DNA of 64,000 nucleotides. Origin: Ricordea florida. Taxonomy: Eukaryota > Cnidaria > Anthozoa > Corallimorpharia > Ricordeidae. The position numbers and the translations under genes are program-made. The stretch spans positions 26,682,218 to 26,746,217 of the forward strand of contig OX453275.1 in the NCBI GenBank assembly GCA_949710005.1. Direction: 5' to 3'. A model generated the notes under the pieces. The model had not been told where the DNA came from. It ran no database searches and saw nothing but the letters and a program-made list of their open reading frames with translations. Shown here one piece after another: positions 52,948-63,560 of this stretch (its first letter is position 1; each line of letters opens with the position of its first letter).

Positions 52948-54619
52948 CCGCCTTTTTGTTCGGCCCATTCTCCCGCGGGTTCGTGATCTCGTTCCAGGCT
53001 ACCGGAATATCTCAGCGTAAACAAGCTAAAACGACCTAAAAACAAATCTTTCGTAGCAAGATTCAGCCACGCATGAAAGGTAAGTACTTGCGTTCTTTTT
53101 GCCATCGGCAGCTCTTTTCGCAGAAGACAGCTTTTACACATTATTTGTGGGGTTTTGATGGAAATGTTGAGTGTGCTTACGAAAGGTAATTACATACATG
53201 TATGCTACTCCATTCCAGATTTCCGTAGATGCCACTTCATTCTGTTTAGTCCTTTGAAGATTTTCTCATGAAATAGAGAATCAGTAAACATCATGCATAA
53301 TATTTAGAAAGCTGTGAAAGCATACACTTAGTATAAATACATAACAAAGAGTCATTTTTGCAGTTTCAATGAAATTTATTTTCAAAAGTCCCATTGATGA
53401 AAAAAATACTGCTCCTTTCAGGGGGAGTTACACCTAAGAACAGCCAAGTTTCTCATACGGTTTAACGCAATTCTCTTATTATCTCTCAATCTAAAAATGC
53501 CCTCATACGTTAAAAGTGAAATACCCCAGGGAATTTTAAGAATTAAGGCTGATTTTTAATATTTCTATAAAGGAGAAGAAAGGAATGAGAGATAAGTGGA
53601 TTTGAAGTAAATGATAAAAAGTGAGGGTTTAGTGAAGATTCAAAATTGGATGTTTTAGTTAATAATTGATAGATGGACCCCCAAATAGACTACCCCCAAC
53701 CTGAAGTGCTCTTGTTCTAGGGGTAGCCTTTTTGCCAGTGTTGTTTTCTTTTTTCTTTTTCCCCCAATTTATTTCTTCCCCAATTACTTTCATCCAATTT
53801 GTTAAAAATTCAGGTATAACTCCACCTTAAAGTCTTTTGTCTTTAATACTTGATAGAACTCAACAGATTGTACTTGATAGAACTCAACTGATTTCCTTTA
53901 AGAATAGTAATTATGACCAACACATGCACCCCCCAGTGGTCTAACACAGGGACTTAGCGACTTCACTTGGTATATAGGATAAAGAAGTAAATATAAAGTT
54001 TAAGTAAAACACAACTTCTAATTTGGAATAAAGAAGTAGCCAAGTAGCAAAGATTCTCTGCAGTACTAATAGTTATATGTAACCTCCCCATTAGTTAACT
54101 TTGAAATATAAATTTAAACTGAACTGAATCTCAATAAATTTTGAATAAGTCACACAATGGTTCCGACTCCAACAGAAAAATGACAAACGTTTTTAACATT
54201 TTTGAAATTCCCTCTAGCCTTAAAAGTTTCTTTTTTGACTGTTTAGCCCACCTTGAGCATAGACAATCTCAAGATGAACTCAATGATAGCTAACTGCTAT
54301 TTCAGACTTCGTACCCTACACTCCATACAGTTCTTCCAGGGGGAATCCAAGAGAAGTTATAGCAGTTCCTTCCATCCTAAACTTTAGAATAATTTCATTT
54401 TAACAATTTAATTCTGAAAAATGAGGTTTGGGATAATATGTTTCCTTTTAATTTTCCAGACAAATTTCAGTGGCCACCTTTAGCTTTCAAAGCATGCATG
54501 GTAGTTCCAGTAAAGAATAAAACTTCAGGGAAGAGTATCAAGGAAGCATGCAATTGAGTGGCCAGAAGTGCATGAATCCTGTTCTCTTCGTTCAAGGAAA
54601 TGACAGGCAGTTACAAACC
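52948..54619. other. MULE interior: rest of the left TIR, then noncoding
   Basis: The first about 80 bases continue the MULE TIR (gttcggcccattctcccgc). Beyond that no coding region is recognised. Confidence 0.6.
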
Positions 54620-56720
54620 TTAATTTAAATTATATTGGAATCTCTCCATAACCAGTTGACGAAGGCTACTAGTGACGATGAGACTGCTATCAGTCGTTAT
54701 TTTTGATGACACCTTTGCGCAGACAGGGTTGAGATGGTAGTGCCTCGTTGATGTCACCAATTGCCAAGCATTTGTTCCCTTGTTGAAGAAACGATAGCGC
54801 TCAAATCTAGCAAAACAATACAGCTGATCATCTGGGCTCTGGAATCCCACAACATTAGAATTTATGGCCTTTGAGCAGCCAGCGCACTTCCTGATGTTAC
54901 CGGCAATCTTTTTTACAACCAAAGGTCCAGAGGGTGGTGGATCCACTGGTCTGGCTGCTCTTCTTATGACAACAGTTGTTGGATTTACAGCTTCAGCTTG
55001 AAACTTTGCTTCTGTATTGCGTGCAACTGTATCTGTATCTGATGAATGGTGCACTACTACTTCAGTTGCAGGTAAAGGTCGCTTTCGGGATGGAGCTTTC
55101 CCACCAACATTCTTTGGAGCAGTAGCTGCTGATATCTTGCTAAGATTTTGGTCTTCATAGGCCTTCACAATGTTTGCCACACAATTTAGATGGATGGCAA
55201 TAGCCAGACAATGGTGACAAAGGTTATTTCGCCCAAAGAAATTACAATCACATGTACATTTTCCACTCTTAAAGCACTGGACCCGGTGAGGAAGTGGTCC
55301 TCCACTGTCCACAACGGAGACGCTGTCCTTGAAACCCTGGCGAAACTGGTCATTGTGCAGCACAGTCTTGGCTTTTTCCAGGAGACTTGCTTGCTCCTCT
55401 TTAGAAAAGTGGCCACTTAGTGCTGAAAGGTCGCTGAGATCACAAGCTGACTGCCGTGCAAAGGGATGAGCTGAGGAACTGGACAGTAATGTAATCTCAA
55501 AATTGAAGCACCTCTTGTAGGCTTCTGGATTGGGGCAAGTTTTGCTTTCGCTCTTCTGGGGTCATCTCTGCATGACTCTTTGTCAGCAAGTGTTGCTGAA
55601 ACTGGTGGCAGACCTCCCATTTGTCGGACAACTGAAACCATGCCAGTTCTTCTTCTTGGTCAAACGACTGCACAAATTCATATAGGTTGACAATGAACCT
55701 GTCCATGTCCTGGGGATTGAACTTTGTCCAATCTTTCATCATGTCATTCACTGACTCGGGCATGTTCTGCTCATATGGCTTGTTTCCCAATCCAAGGTCT
55801 TTCAGAATAAATGCGGCCATCTTTGTGCGCATGTCATCGAGCTTATGGGTGCGAAAATACTGTGTAAAGGCTGGTAGGCCAGATTTCTCAGACCTTTCTA
55901 GGGTGTCCCACTCTTCCATGAGTGCTGCTGCATTCCTGTTAAACTCTTCTCGTGAACTTGACCAAATTAATCCACTCTTTGCTTTGAAGAGATCTTCACA
56001 AATGCGGGATACTAGTGCTGAAGACAATCCAAGTTTTCTACACTTCTCCTTGATATTTCTTTGGCTGTGGATGTAACGAAGCAAAGGCGCTACATTCCTA
56101 AAACCGGCAGCGAGGGCACTCGTTAAAGCGCGCTCATCATCTGTTTCAGTGGCGCGAAGGAATTCACTGAGACCAGGAATTTCACGATTAAGACAGTGGA
56201 TAAACGATAGGTACGTGGATTCTTCTTTAGTCATGCAGATCATGACAGGGCTTAAAAAGGAGGGGTGGTTGTTTGCTCCCTTGACTCGAAGAATTGTGTT
56301 CTTAAAACTTGTTACAAGCACATAGAATGGACCAAGTTGAAATTTAACATCAACTCCAAGTTCAGAGACCTGGTTTACTCTGTCGTGACAGCAAAACTTC
56401 ACAATATTGTTTAACTGTCGATCAGTAAATAACATGACTGTGGGAAGATCTTTGCAGACTACTTCACGGATAAAGCCAGGAAAAGTGGTCTTCTTCAGCT
56501 CTAGAACAGATGCTAGTGCATCCTTGCTTACTCTTTCGGAAGGTGGTCGGGTGAGGTATTCAACCTGCTTCGTGTTGCGTGGGAGGGAACTAATGCTATC
56601 AGCATCACAGATACCACCTGCCTCCTTTCTTGCTAAGAACAGCGCCCTCTTCGGACCAAATTTCACAGCTTTCTCTGCAACTTTAAGCTTGGTGCTCTCT
56701 TTGGATCGGATATGTGGCAT
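54620..56720 (-). pseudogene. MULE transposase with SWIM zinc finger, one frameshift
   Basis: The 5' part (55497-56720, 407 residues) contains the MULE catalytic core: VDVKFQLGPFYVLV (first D), a PVMICMTKEESTYLSFIHCL helix and RATETDDERAL (second D). About 55545 the frame shifts by one; the true frame reads CPNPEAYKRCFNFEITLL and leads into the 3' part (54620-55363) with the SWIM motif CTCDC...CHHC near its start and a later CAGCSK/C-x-x-C group. The ORF start is probably internal to a longer protein: an acceptor-like ttag precedes at about 56737, and no upstream exon was found. It would mobilise the surrounding TIR element. Confidence 0.82.
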
Positions 56721-56736
56721 ATATGAGGCTATATGG

Positions 56737-57270
56737 CCTAATTATTTGAAGATTATCATTGGAGTCTTTTCTTCCTTTTTCATCTCTGACAGGCAGATAG
56801 CACACGAGACAAGTTGCATGATATTAACGAGCTAAACAAAAGGAAAAGAGAGAACTGAGAAAAATCTGCTAGACTTCCCTTGTATTTCATTTGCTAAAAG
56901 AATTGTTATCTACCACAAATCATGTTTCAGTCTCCCTGCCTTCATTCAAACAATAATAACAGTGTCCTTCAAATTCAATTCAAATTTGAGAAAAAAATGT
57001 AAAAAGGAAGTCAAATGGCCGCTCCACTAATCGGCAATTAAAGTAGCCAGTGGCCACATCACATATGGGCGCTATTAAGTCAACTCACTTCATCACTTGA
57101 CAGTACATACATCTCCACATTTCTGCTAAAGAAAGAAAAATGTGTTTGCAATCGGCTTTAGGTGGAAACAAATACAGATGGCCCAGAAAAACAAAAGAAT
57201 AAAAGTGATTCATATTCAACAATTTTTACCTGTCAACCATGGTTTCCACGAGAGAGAGAAAGAGTAAAGG
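56737..57270. other. MULE 5' flank; no exon recognised
   Basis: Between the transposase and the right TIR. An upstream exon is expected but cannot be placed. Confidence 0.45.
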
Positions 57271-57641
57271 CTGGGACGAGATCACGAACCTGCGGGAGAA
57301 TGGGCCGAACAAAATGGCGGAGAGGAAGAAAGCACAAATTTCGAGGCTTCCCGGTCTTTCATAGACAGCCACAGGAAAGGAAATGGCAATGTGTAACGAT
57401 ATAACTTGCGCCCGAGCCTGAACCCAAGTCTGTTACATTTGCAAGGCGCGCGTAACGCTCGAAATTTCACCGACACGAGTGATCTATTAGACAACCAGTA
57501 AGTCAAATCTTTAGTTATTATTTTTTATTCTATTTTTCGGGGGGTCCGTAGGGGTAGCCCGTGGACCAGTCCGTAGGGTAGCCCGTGGACCCGGTCCGTA
57601 TGGGGGTCAGCGGACCGGGGGTCAGTGTTTTCGGGTTACCC

Positions 57642-58232
57642 TGGAAACACTTTGTCTAGTGTTAAGCGAGTTAACAATGCCAACTGTTTTCACAAGGAAA
57701 AACAACGGGTTTTCTCGCCTTTTCGACTAGAAAGTCACGCAGAGTTATACTACTTCGTAAGATGGTTTAACTTGTCCCGACAAATACCGCAGCCAATCGC
57801 ATCGCGTGTAGTGACAAATGACTGCCAAACAATCTGGCAAAATTATTTTCCAGAGGCTCGCCTCGTGGTTCTTCCGTATGCTTGTAAACATGGCTGACGA
57901 ATTGCAAAACGCTTCCCAATTCTTTCGCCGTTTTTCAATTTAGACGCTCAGATGCCTCGTCCAGGGCCTTACCTGTTTCACAGCGTCGGCCTGCAGAATC
58001 AATTCCCGCATTACGGGCAAGCAGCAGTTCTTCTCAATTCCTATGCCACATGCGTCACCCTTGACAAGCTCAGTCCCTCCGCATCTGCCGAGACATTAAT
58101 CGCATCCTCTGAACGAAACTCTTTCTCTTTCGCAAAAATATAGCGAGAATCAGTACTAGTGAACTCATAGAAGCGCTTCCTCTCCCGCCATTTTTGAAAG
58201 TTGCGCGGATTTGTAATTTGAATCTTGCGAGT
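57642..58232. other. Sequence between the MULE and a tandem duplication
   Basis: Begins with the right 9-bp target duplication. Frames at 57625-57897 and 57952-58143 have no recognised motif. Confidence 0.5.
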
Positions 58233-58680
58233 TATTAGTGGCTTTAAATTTCCCAGTAAAAACAGATGTCATTTTTAACTAGCTAATGTCGGTCTGTAAA
58301 CAAACACCAAGGAAAAATGTTCAGCTAGTTAATCGACCTAGTGAAAACACAGCCAAAATCGCTCAGCTTAAACACGACGTCGACAAGAATTGCGGTGCGA
58401 TTTACAGTCTGGTAATTTTTTTGCGGTCGTGGAACCAGCCAGATAGTATACAACATATACAAACCTTAGGCGTAAACTGACATACAAGTTTGTTCGAAGC
58501 CGCATTATAGAGTGTAGCCCGAGTGGACGCTCCCTAGAGCGTCTAGTTTGCTTTGTGATACAGATTTTACACGCCGCGAGTGGAAACAACAAATCACACA
58601 AATCGACAAACTGACGCCATTTAATACCAACTTCTCGACTGTTTCCGCTTTTTCTTCTTTATTTGTTATATTAAATGGAT
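58233..58680 (+). repeat. 448-bp direct repeat, copy 1
   Basis: Begins tattagtggctttaaattt and ends tatattaaatggat. It is repeated 600 bases downstream with only a few substitutions. A 64-codon frame (MSVCKQTPRKNVQLVNRPSE) is conserved in both copies but has no known domain. Confidence 0.9.
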
Positions 58681-58832
58681 TTTTAGTTTTTAACTTTAGT
58701 TTATAAAATTGTCGGACCTTTAAGAAGTTTGTTTCGAAAGAGCGTTGCATCCGTCACTGGATCATTCTACTGCGAGCTCTTCGTTTGGTGAACCTTCTGT
58801 AAACAAGCTATATATATATATATATATATATG

Positions 58833-59276
58833 TATTAGTGGCTTTAAATTTCCCAGTAAAAACAGATGTCATTTTTAACTAGCTAATGTCGGTCTGTAAA
58901 CAAACACCTAGGAAAAATGTTCAGCTAGTTAATCGACCTAGTGAAAACACAGCCAAAATCGCTCAGCTTAAACACGACGTCGACAAGAATTGCGGTGCGA
59001 TTTACAGTCTGGTAATTTTTTTGCGGTCGTGGAACCAGCCATATAGTATACAACATACACAAACCTTAGGCGTAAACTGACATACAAGTTTGTTCGAAGC
59101 CGTATTATAGAGTGTAGCCCGAGTGGACGCTCCCGAGAGCGTCTAGTTTGCTTTGTGATACAGATTTTACACGCCGCGAGTGGAAACAACAAATCACACA
59201 AATCGACAAACTGACGCCATTTAATACCAACTTCTCGACTGTTTCCGCTTTTTCTTCTTTATTTGTTATATTAAAT

Positions 59277-59280
<4 letters not shown>
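58833..59280 (+). repeat. 448-bp direct repeat, copy 2
   Basis: Exact 600-base offset from copy 1. It is flanked by AT microsatellites on both sides (58810-58830, 59279-59311), which could have promoted the duplication. Confidence 0.9.
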
Positions 59281-59311
<31 letters not shown>

Positions 59312-59320
<9 letters not shown>

Positions 59321-59470
59321 CGGGAGAAAAAAGCGCACAAACAAACTACAGGTTTATCCCTACAAGCCTGTTTCGTGGTTGCCCACTCGTCAGGGGTGGG
59401 CAACCACGAAACAGGCTTGTAAGGATAAACCTGTAGTTTGTTTGTGTGTTTTTTTATCCCGCAACAACTA
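59312..59470. mobile_element. 159-bp foldback element with hammerhead-like core at its tip
   Basis: TAGTTGTTGCGGG and CCCGCAACAACTA ends; arms of about 75 bases nearly perfectly complementary, with centre at about 59390. The tip on the minus strand spells CTGACGAGTGGGCAACCACG. Confidence 0.88.
59347..59393 (-). ncRNA. Hammerhead-ribozyme-like motif
   Basis: On the minus strand: CTGACGA, helix II GTGG-GCAA-CCAC, GAAA, then stem III ACAGG paired with CCTGT around a 14-base loop, and a GUA cleavage triplet. All invariant core positions are met. The 5' strand of stem I is not adjacent, because the foldback centre interrupts it. Confidence 0.6.
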
Positions 59471-59805
59471 CTTCGCTCTGCGTTCACGTATTGAGCACCG
59501 GTTTACGATTAATCAACTTTTACAATTTATATATGTATATATATGTATGTATGTATATATATATTTATAATACAGTCCCGATACTACGCGCGATATGATT
59601 GGTCCAAACACCGTCCTTTATCAGAGTTTATAAAATGTTCGAGTAATTGCGCGCGCTGTCATTGGTCAGTTCGAGTTCATTATAGCTCCATAAAGCACTC
59701 TGCTTACGTCACGCGCGTGCATTATAACTCAACATATGCACGCAAGCTACGTCACGAAAATTTTGCCTGGACAAAATTTGAGAATCAGCTAGTCCGTCCG
59801 CCATT
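59471..59805. promoter_or_regulatory. Upstream region of the recombinase gene
   Basis: TA microsatellite, then repeated cgcgcg and attggtc (CCAAT-type) motifs near 59595-59670, and GTCCGCCATTATGGC at the start codon. Promoter role is inferred from position. Confidence 0.35.
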
Positions 59806-61479
59806 ATGGCTGAAGAATTTCCACGGTTTCAACTCGGGTTCGAATTCCTGAACGCCGAGAAAAGTAGCAGCGTTAAGGAGTCTCAAAATGAGGCACCTGT
59901 TCCAAAGAAGAAACGGTTTGCAGAACTGACAGAAGCGGAGAGAAACCGGTTTTTGGTGGAAACGCAAACAAAGTCTACGAAGAGCTCGACAAATTGGGCA
60001 GTAAACGCTTTCAAAGGTATGAATTTACGTAAACATGACTACAATCCAATACACATCTCAAACACTAAAACTTAAAACCTGTTTTAAATTAAAAGGCAGA
60101 ATGACGAAAAAAACATATTACAATGCTTCCTAAATAATGAGTTATACTGGCTTATCTACATCTTTGTCAACAAATAGCAACATTTCACTTGTTTAAACAA
60201 TTAAATGTTTTCTAGCAGCTGTTGCGTATATCATTTAACAGTTAACCACTCGAAATGCGCTTGCAACACTTAAAGGCTGAGTTGGAAAAAATGTTTTCTT
60301 TTCCTAGAATGGGGTTCACAAAAAGTTCCTGTGCTGCCAAAACTAGAGGAAATGAGCGACGAACAACTTGACAACAGTCTGTCACAGTTTTATACAGAAG
60401 AACGAAGCAAAACGGGTGAAGAGTACAGCAAGTCGTCCTTAATTACGTTCAGAAATGCAATAGAGAGGCATTTGAACAACCCACCTTATAACAGAAGTTT
60501 GAAGCTAAATTCTTCAACGTTTTCAAATTCCAACCGTATGCTGAACGCCAAAATTAAGAGCCTGAAACAGCAAGGGAAGGAAAATGTGCAGCACAAAGAG
60601 GCCATGCCAGTTGACGACTTGCAGAAATTGAAAGCTGGTCCAGTATTAAGCCTTGCAAATCCATGGTCTTTGCTGAGAAACGTGTGGTTCCATGTTGTTC
60701 TCTACTGGTGTAGAAGAGGTCGTGAAGGGCAGAGAAATTTGAAGCCGACGAGTTTTGCATTTGAAGTAGACGAGCAAGGCAAGCGCTACGTTACTATGAC
60801 TCACGACGAGACCACCAAAAACCATCCCGGTGGACTTCAAGACCGATCCAGCTTTGAGAAGACGGCTCGTATGTACGAAACAGAGAGTGAGAACGACGGC
60901 TACCGAGCGCTGAGCTTGTATATCTCCAAGCTGAATCCGAAATGCGAAGCCTTATTTCAGCAACCTCGACGCGACTGGAATGAATCCGCCATCACACCCG
61001 AAATCTGGTACGAAAACCGCCCGCTTGGTGTCAACACTCTTGGAAACATGATGAAAGAAATAAGTACAAAGGCCAAGCTTTCCAAAGTTTACACAAATCA
61101 CTGTGTTCGGGCGACAGCGATAACCTTATGGTCTCAAGCCGGTTTGTCAGATCGCCACATCTGCCACATTTCGGGACACAGAAACCCGAATAGTCTCCAG
61201 CATTACAATTCTCGTCCGTCGTCTATCCAGCTCAGGAAATGTAGTGATGTCTTGTCTACTGCTCTACAAGGGGCCGACCAGACAAAACAGAAATCTCCAC
61301 AATGCGATGAGCCTTTTAGTCAGCCAAAAGCAGCAGAAGTATCAGGCAGAGTGGTTGAGACGAACAGCCGATCATCCACCACAACGATCCACAGCGAAAT
61401 GCTTGGCGGCATGTTCAATTCTTGCACAATCGGTTCAATGCAAATCAATCTTTATCCTCCTCAGAGCAAAAGTCAGTGA
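59806..61479 (+). CDS. Crypton-like/DUF3504 tyrosine recombinase, two exons (59806-60016, 60308-61479)
   Basis: Exon 1 ends AAAG|GTATG and exon 2 follows TTTTCCTAG|AATGG, with phase preserved across the 291-bp intron. Together they encode 460 residues without interruption. The N-terminal 75 residues include a short basic PKKKRF stretch. The catalytic half has RRGREGQRNLKP (box I R near 207), NHCVRATAITLW (H335, R338 of HxxR), ISGHRNPNSLQ (H361) and HYNSRPS (nucleophile Y370). The last 90 residues are unrelated. This recombinase could be a mobile Crypton or a domesticated gene; its ends were not identified. Unlike the two decayed copies in the inverted duplication, this one is intact and belongs to a different branch. 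Confidence 0.85.
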
Positions 61480-61744
61480 ACTGGGGAACTGCTTCAGCTT
61501 TCGAAGATTCTTTTTGCTGTAATAATTTCTTTAGAACCGTTTTGACTTTTTTTAGAAAACGTTTGTTTCTTGCCACAAAGGGAACGGTTTTACTTTTCAT
61601 TCAGCATTAAAGCCAATAAAAAGAAAGCATGTACATGTAAGGAGAATACTTATTTTGATTAATTAAAATTCGCAATCCTTTTCTTGTTTAATATGTCTTT
61701 ATGTTAATGTGGTGGTTTACATTTCATAAAAGAAATAAAAAAAC
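61480..61744. other. 3' flank of the recombinase
   Basis: AT-rich with AATAAA-like signals (aataaa near 61615 and 61733). No gene. Confidence 0.4.
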
Positions 61745-61907
61745 TTGCCCTTCGTGCATTGTTGAGTTATATAAGCACTTGGGAATTTTTAAGAACACTC
61801 GAGAAGTGCGAGAAGCACTCGGCTGCGCCTCGTGCTTCTCTATGCACTTCTCTCGTGTTCTTAAAAATTCCCGCGTGCTTATATAACTCAACAATGCACT
61901 CGGGCGC
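61745..61907. repeat. Foldback element
   Basis: caatgcactcgggcg/cgcccttcgtgcattg arms with cttatataactcaac and a core of gaagtgcgagaagcactcgg; arms of about 75 bp. Confidence 0.8.
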
Positions 61908-62111
61908 GTTTTTTATTTCTATAATAAAGCCCAGAGGAGGCTTATTTATTTCTTAAATATATAGATATATAAATTGTTACGAGAACTCTCAGGCCAACAA
62001 AAGGTGTTACCACGTCAGGAGGATCAATAAAGATTCCCAGTCCAAACCTCACGTAAAAGGTAAAAAATTGGAAGGACGGACAACTTCTGACGTAAAAAAA
62101 GATAAAAAAAT

Positions 62112-62146
62112 TCATAAAAACGTTTCGGTCAAAGACCTTCTTCAGT
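62112..62146 (-). ncRNA. Hammerhead-like motif in a Penelope-like fragment
   Basis: Minus strand: CTGAAGA, helix II AGGTC-TTT-GACC, GAAACGTT. The core matches CUGANGA...GAAA with a two-base stem III, followed by GUU. Confidence 0.45.
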
Positions 62147-62490
62147 TATATATATATATCAACTTTTGATCGGAATCGCTATCTCGCATAAAGGGCTATG
62201 AAAGAGGGAGAGGTGACTATGGTTGAGTGATCGGCGCTAGGCTAAAGAGATGTCGGATCACATAAAGAAGCAACATTGCAAAGAAAGCCGAAAATTACCA
62301 ATCGCCCTTGAAATTGCTGGTCATGTATAAGCTTTTGAAACGCCGTATTGCATTCTTCCAGCTGCAAAGTTAGAACCACGCCGTATAGTAAAAATATCAG
62401 TATTACAGTGCAGTACCTTTGTGTAGCTCTCTCAAAAATGGTCACTCTGTTTGGTTTTATCCAATGATTGAGAAGTTAGAACCACACTGT

Positions 62491-62536
<46 letters not shown>

Positions 62537-62542
62537 GAGAGA

Positions 62543-62773
62543 GAAAAGGAAGAGGAAAAAGTTGAAAAGTACCAAGATCTAGCGAGAGAAGTTCGAAAAA
62601 CGTGGGGTGTGAGGACAAAGGTTATTCCAGTGGTAGTGGGAGCATTGGGATCAATACCACTGAGATTGAATGACAATTTGAGAGCCATTGAGGTGGGCAT
62701 TCCTGTTAGACTGATCCAGCGATGTGCTTTGTTGGGGTCGGCAAGAATTCTTAGGAAGGTGCTGGAGATGTAG
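62543..62773 (+). pseudogene. C-terminal fragment of a non-LTR retrotransposon polyprotein
   Basis: 76 codons ending at TAG: KYQDLAREVRKTWGVRTKVI, PVVVGALGSIP and LLGSARILRKVLEM. This matches the common C-terminal tail of LINE-type polyproteins (VVxGALG...LLGxARILRKVL). It directly follows a TAA microsatellite (62491-62536). Confidence 0.65.
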
Positions 62774-63040
62774 AAAGAAGAGAGAGAGAGAAAAAAAGAA
62801 AACAAGGGATGTTTCTTGGCTTCCCTAGGCAACTTATTGTTACCCGGAGCCAATGAAGAAACCAGCTTCTATATTATCAATAGCTGTGTGAATCTTTAAT
62901 AATAATAATAAAAAACAATGCCACAGCAAAGTATTTTTCAGTAGCTTTGCAAAGAACAATCGCACTGGATGGTTTGATTCACAGGTGGAAAAGTTAGAGC
63001 CACACTGTATTGTAAAACAAACAAACCACAGTACAGTACA

Positions 63041-63195
63041 TTCGCTCCGACGAAGGGCTAACGCTCGAAACGTCAGCACCTCCCTTTTACCTTACGGTGG
63101 TATAACTTAATCAACTCGTTTGATTTACCCAGTTTCTTGTGTTTCAATTTCCGACCGACGCAGTACCAGTTTCGTTAGAAAATATCCCCACAGTA
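63041..63195 (+). mobile_element. Hammerhead-bearing repeat, second copy
   Basis: CCGACGAAGGGCTAACGCTC, GAAACGTC and then AGCACCTCCC, followed by ttacggtggtataactta and gtttgatttacccagtttc exactly as in the 46.5-kb copy. The 5' half is missing. It sits inside the tandem repeat. Confidence 0.65.
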
Positions 63196-63560
63196 CATTA
63201 CTGTTCAGTAGCTTGCAAAGAACAATCACACGGCATGGTTTGATCCACAGGTGGAAAAGTTAGAACCACACTGTATAGTAAAACAAACAGTACCACAGTA
63301 CAGTACTGTTCAGTAGCTTTACAAAGAATGGTCACACTGCATGGTTTGATCCACAGATGAAAAAGTTAGAACCACACTGTATAATAAAACAAACAGTACC
63401 ACAGTACAGTACAGTACTGTTCAGTATCTGTCGACGTCCAAGGAACGGTCACTCTGCATGGTTTGATCCACCTATTAAACAGACAGAACCTCATTGCGCA
63501 GTAAAACAAACAGAACCATAGGACAACACTGTTAACTGAGTAGTTTTTTAAAGAACGATC

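Larger units (their letters stand above)
45127..57641. mobile_element. Mutator-like (MULE) transposon with long TIRs, expanded by nested insertions
   Basis: Ends AGGTACCCCGAAAACACTG and its inverted partner CAGTGTTTTCGGGTTACCC are flanked by 9-bp duplications TGAAAACAC (45118-45126) and TGGAAACAC (57642-57650), one mismatch. Homology of the TIRs continues inward for about 350-400 bp, with the left one split by the insertions 45159-47852 and 48154-52947. Inside is a MULE transposase (54620-56720). A 9-bp duplication and long TIRs are standard for Mutator. Confidence 0.88.
62340..63560. repeat. Diverged tandem repeat, about 110-140-bp unit, interrupted
   Basis: Units contain gttagaaccacactgta, agtaaaacaaacag and ggtcacactgcatggtttga. 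At least five units are seen. The array is split by the LINE fragment near 62491-62800 and the hammerhead element at 63041-63195. Confidence 0.75.

Noticed and set aside
62491-62853. 120-codon minus-strand ORF with a polytyrosine end
   Set aside because: It is antisense to the LINE C-terminal fragment and its tyrosines come from the TAA microsatellite.
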